Assembly: GCA_003695045.1 (NCBI GenBank)
Contig: RFJB01000063.1
Coordinates: 1-7,856 of the forward strand
Source: Candidatus Woesearchaeota archaeon
Lineage (GTDB): Archaea > Nanobdellota > Nanobdellia > Woesearchaeales > J091
Direction of reading: 5' to 3'
Length of the DNA: 7,856 bases
Of the stretch, positions 6,193 to 7,856 are shown in pieces. The translations under genes were made by a program, and so were the position numbers. The notes below the pieces were generated by a model. That model worked only from the letters and a program-made list of their open reading frames with translations, ran no database searches and was not told the DNA's origin. Every line of letters begins with the position of its first letter. Within the stretch, counting starts at the first letter, position 1.

Positions 6193-6888
6193 TCAGCCGA
6201 GCAGGGTGCCTTCAAAATCTTCTCCGTTCAGAATCTTTTTAAGGTTTGACAGGTCCGAGCCGTCCGCAACAACAACCTTTATGCCGTGCTCTTTTGCTGT
6301 CTGCGCGGCAACGGGGTCAAACGGTGCGTGAAGTCCGGGCTTCCATCCCCTGCCAAACTTGTTCTCAAACTCTTCCCAGGTCATTTTCTTAATCGGATTT
6401 GCGTCCGGGAACTCCTTCGGGTTTTTGTCATAAACGAAAGGAACATTGGTAAGATTTACGACCCTCTCTGCGCCGTAAGTAACAGCAAGCAGGACAGCAT
6501 CCTTGTCCGAAGAGCATCCCGGAAGGTAACCGCTTCCTATCAGAACGGGCTTGTCAGAGTCGATGCGCTCTTCAGGATTGTCTATCACTCTTTCCTCTGC
6601 AAGCTCTCCGAAGAGGGTTCTCACAAGGTGCGCATTGAGTTTAGTGGCAGCAATCCCAATCCAGTCCAGGTCCCTGTCTGCTGCCTTCACGACATTTAAA
6701 GCTGCCTGCTGGTATCTCCTGCTGGTAGATCCGCCTCCTGTGACTATGATGGCTCTTCTCTTTTCCTCTTCAGAATTCAGAAATTCTATTATTGCCTCTC
6801 TGAAATCTTTCAAGAATCCGACGTTTATGTCCCCAGGAACTATAAGAGAACCGCCAACGCTCAAAACAAATGTCCTGTCATAACCCAC
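6193..6888 (-). CDS. pyrH: Uridylate (UMP) kinase, archaeal type
   Basis: This amino-acid-kinase-fold enzyme phosphorylates UMP to UDP with ATP in pyrimidine nucleotide synthesis. The 231-aa protein shows VLSVGGSLIVP (8-18, phosphate-binding GGS), VTGGGSTSRRY (the second glycine-rich loop), GIAATKLNAHLV, then IGSGYLPGCSSDKDAVLLA (UMP/acceptor region) and NLTNVPFVYDKNP, the archaeal counterpart of the NATNVDGVY segment. The end has HAPFDPVAAQTA and the closing GTLLG, matching the archaeal SSxxDPLAAK...GTTI pattern. The start is GTG at 6888-6886, with GGTG 6 nt upstream at 6895-6898; no in-frame ATG lies nearby. The GGS region begins only 11 residues in, as expected. It has its own TATA element, although secD lies upstream in the same direction with a 62-nt gap. 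Another kinase of the same superfamily is a less likely alternative. Confidence 0.88.
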   Translation of the reverse strand: MGYDRTFVLSVGGSLIVPGDINVGFLKDFREAIIEFLNSEEEKRRAIIVTGGGSTSRRYQQAALNVVKAADRDLDWIGIAATKLNAHLVRTLFGELAEERVIDNPEERIDSDKPVLIGSGYLPGCSSDKDAVLLAVTYGAERVVNLTNVPFVYDKNPKEFPDANPIKKMTWEEFENKFGRGWKPGLHAPFDPVAAQTAKEHGIKVVVADGSDLSNLKKILNGEDFEGTLLG

Positions 6889-6894
6889 TTAAAA

Positions 6895-6927
6895 CACCGG
6901 AACATAACCGCTTTTACACATATTTAA
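6895..6927 (-). promoter_or_regulatory. pyrH promoter (TATA box) and ribosome-binding site
   Basis: Minus-strand TTAAATAT lies at 6920-6927, about 35 nt before the GTG start, and GGTG at 6895-6898 is 6 nt before it. Predicted transcription would begin near 6897-6900, close to the ribosome site. This fits the pattern seen at cysS, and it supports the GTG as the true start. Confidence 0.5.
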
Positions 6928-6950
6928 CCTTTTTCCTTTAGATGAACTGC

Positions 6951-7856
6951 TTATTCTTTCAGGAAGAATTCCACCATGGCAGCATAGGCAGGCCTTGTTA
7001 TGAACACGCCGAAGCTGACTCCGAAGATAGTTGTTATTGCGAACCCCTTAAGCAGACCGGCACCTGCAAACCAGAGCGGAAGCATCGCGACCACTGTTGT
7101 GAAATACGCAGCCATAATGATGAAGAACGCCCTCTTGATTCTCTGCCTCCATGTAAGAATCTGCTGCTGCGCCCTGCTCCTTGAAAGAATCTCATCAGTT
7201 ATGACAATCTGGTCGTCAACTCCTGTTCCGATTGCAATAAGGATTCCCGCTATTGCAGCAAGGTCAAGGTTCCAGCCAATCAACGCCGCAAGACCCAGGA
7301 GGAGGACTGCTTCAGAGAGCATGGTAAGCATAACAGGGACTGAAATCACAAGGCGCCTGTATCTGATAAAAATAACGACTCCCACAGCAAGGATTGCGAG
7401 GAGGCCCATCTTGACAGCATTCTTTGTGAACTCTTCTCCCAAAACAGGAGAGATTGCGTCTGTCTTTTCGATTGTCAGCTTAACCGGCAGAGAACCTGTG
7501 ATGAGTATCGTCTGCAGGCGCTTCATGTTGTTCAATGCGTCAAAGACCGCCTGCTGCTGATTCGCGCCGACACCACTTCCTGAAATCTGAATGTCAGTAA
7601 CGGCTCTGCCCTGAAGGTCCGCGCCAATGTTCAAGCTGTCAACAAGAGCGTCATCAAGATAAAGGTCAAGTGTTTCGTTCAAATATTCTTCCGAACCCCT
7701 CACCACTATCTCCATGTCTTTTGTGAGGTCCGCCTGCCTTTGTGCTGCTTCAGGGCTTAGGGAAATCGAGAACCGGAACCTGCAGGACCATGTGTTTGCG
7801 TCAACCTGGCCGCATCCTGACATCGGATCAATGCCTGAACAGTCAGCAGACCTGCA
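6951..7856 (-). CDS. secD: SecD, protein-export membrane protein (N-terminus beyond the right edge)
   Basis: SecD, with SecF, is an RND-type membrane protein that uses the proton gradient to help the SecYEG channel release exported proteins outside the cell. The frame is open to the right edge (301 residues visible), so the ATG at 7823 is an internal Met and not the start. Visible residue 1 lies at the edge. An external domain fills about 1-140 and contains the SecD signature LPVKLTIEKTDAISPVLG (123-140). Five membrane helices follow (about 147-165, 169-193, 197-215, 242-264, 268-291). The fourth helix of the family carries DLAAIAGILIAIGTGVDD (198-215) and then QIVITDE, the archaeal SecD hallmark. 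The protein ends in RPAYAAMVEFFLKE, a normal C-terminus. The visible outer segment has four Cys within about 25 residues (visible 1, 6, 15, 25). In archaea secF often precedes secD and would lie beyond the right edge. Confidence 0.95.
   Translation of the reverse strand, partial: CRSADCSGIDPMSGCGQVDANTWSCRFRFSISLSPEAAQRQADLTKDMEIVVRGSEEYLNETLDLYLDDALVDSLNIGADLQGRAVTDIQISGSGVGANQQQAVFDALNNMKRLQTILITGSLPVKLTIEKTDAISPVLGEEFTKNAVKMGLLAILAVGVVIFIRYRRLVISVPVMLTMLSEAVLLLGLAALIGWNLDLAAIAGILIAIGTGVDDQIVITDEILSRSRAQQQILTWRQRIKRAFFIIMAAYFTTVVAMLPLWFAGAGLLKGFAITTIFGVSFGVFITRPAYAAMVEFFLKE

Noticed and set aside
6180..6200. A CTGATGT stretch at the pyrH stop, considered as box C of a C/D sRNA because the window encodes Nop5 and fibrillarin
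   Set aside because: It departs from RUGAUGA at two positions, overlaps the pyrH stop codon, and no C'/D' and D box set with suitable spacing is visible.
1..7856. CRISPR arrays, insertion sequences, tRNA or rRNA genes, defence islands
   Set aside because: I saw no regularly spaced repeats, transposase motifs, inverted-repeat ends or tRNA-like cloverleaf, and no gap is longer than 90 nt.

Overview
The window is archaeal chromosome. The clearest evidence is a fibrillarin/Nop5 gene pair (C/D-box RNP methylation machinery), an archaeal-type SecD, an archaeal-type UMP kinase, and TATA-like boxes 25-37 nt upstream of start codons. Coding density is about 97% and no intergenic gap exceeds 90 nt. 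The lineage cannot be fixed from this sequence alone. A small, compact, possibly DPANN-type archaeon is plausible but is only an inference. Where a Shine-Dalgarno (SD) site is present it is usually GGTG or GGTGA, about 5-6 nt before the start.

Left block, minus strand (3139 down to 1): nop5 -> flpA (ATGA overlap) -> SAM hydrolase (14-nt gap) -> cysS (42-nt gap, own TATA box, runs off the left edge). It combines RNA 2'-O-methylation, a SAM-degrading enzyme and tRNA charging.

Middle block, plus strand (3201-4083): an unrecognised 184-aa protein with an HExxH zincin-like motif, followed one base later by cutA. The 184-aa gene and nop5 diverge from a 61-nt spacer holding one near-palindromic TATA element. 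cutA ends directly against the stop codon of the converging gene, with no base between them.

Right block, minus strand: secD (runs off the right edge, N-terminus missing), then pyrH (UMP kinase, own promoter, GTG start), then ubiB (ABC1/UbiB atypical kinase, apparently leaderless, with two C-terminal membrane helices). ubiB is tightly coupled to a small phasin-like protein with a histone-H1-like lysine tail.

Most of the window is core housekeeping. I see no mobile element, CRISPR array, RNA gene or defence system. The least explained parts are the HExxH protein, the start codon of cutA, and the UbiB/lysine-tail protein pair.
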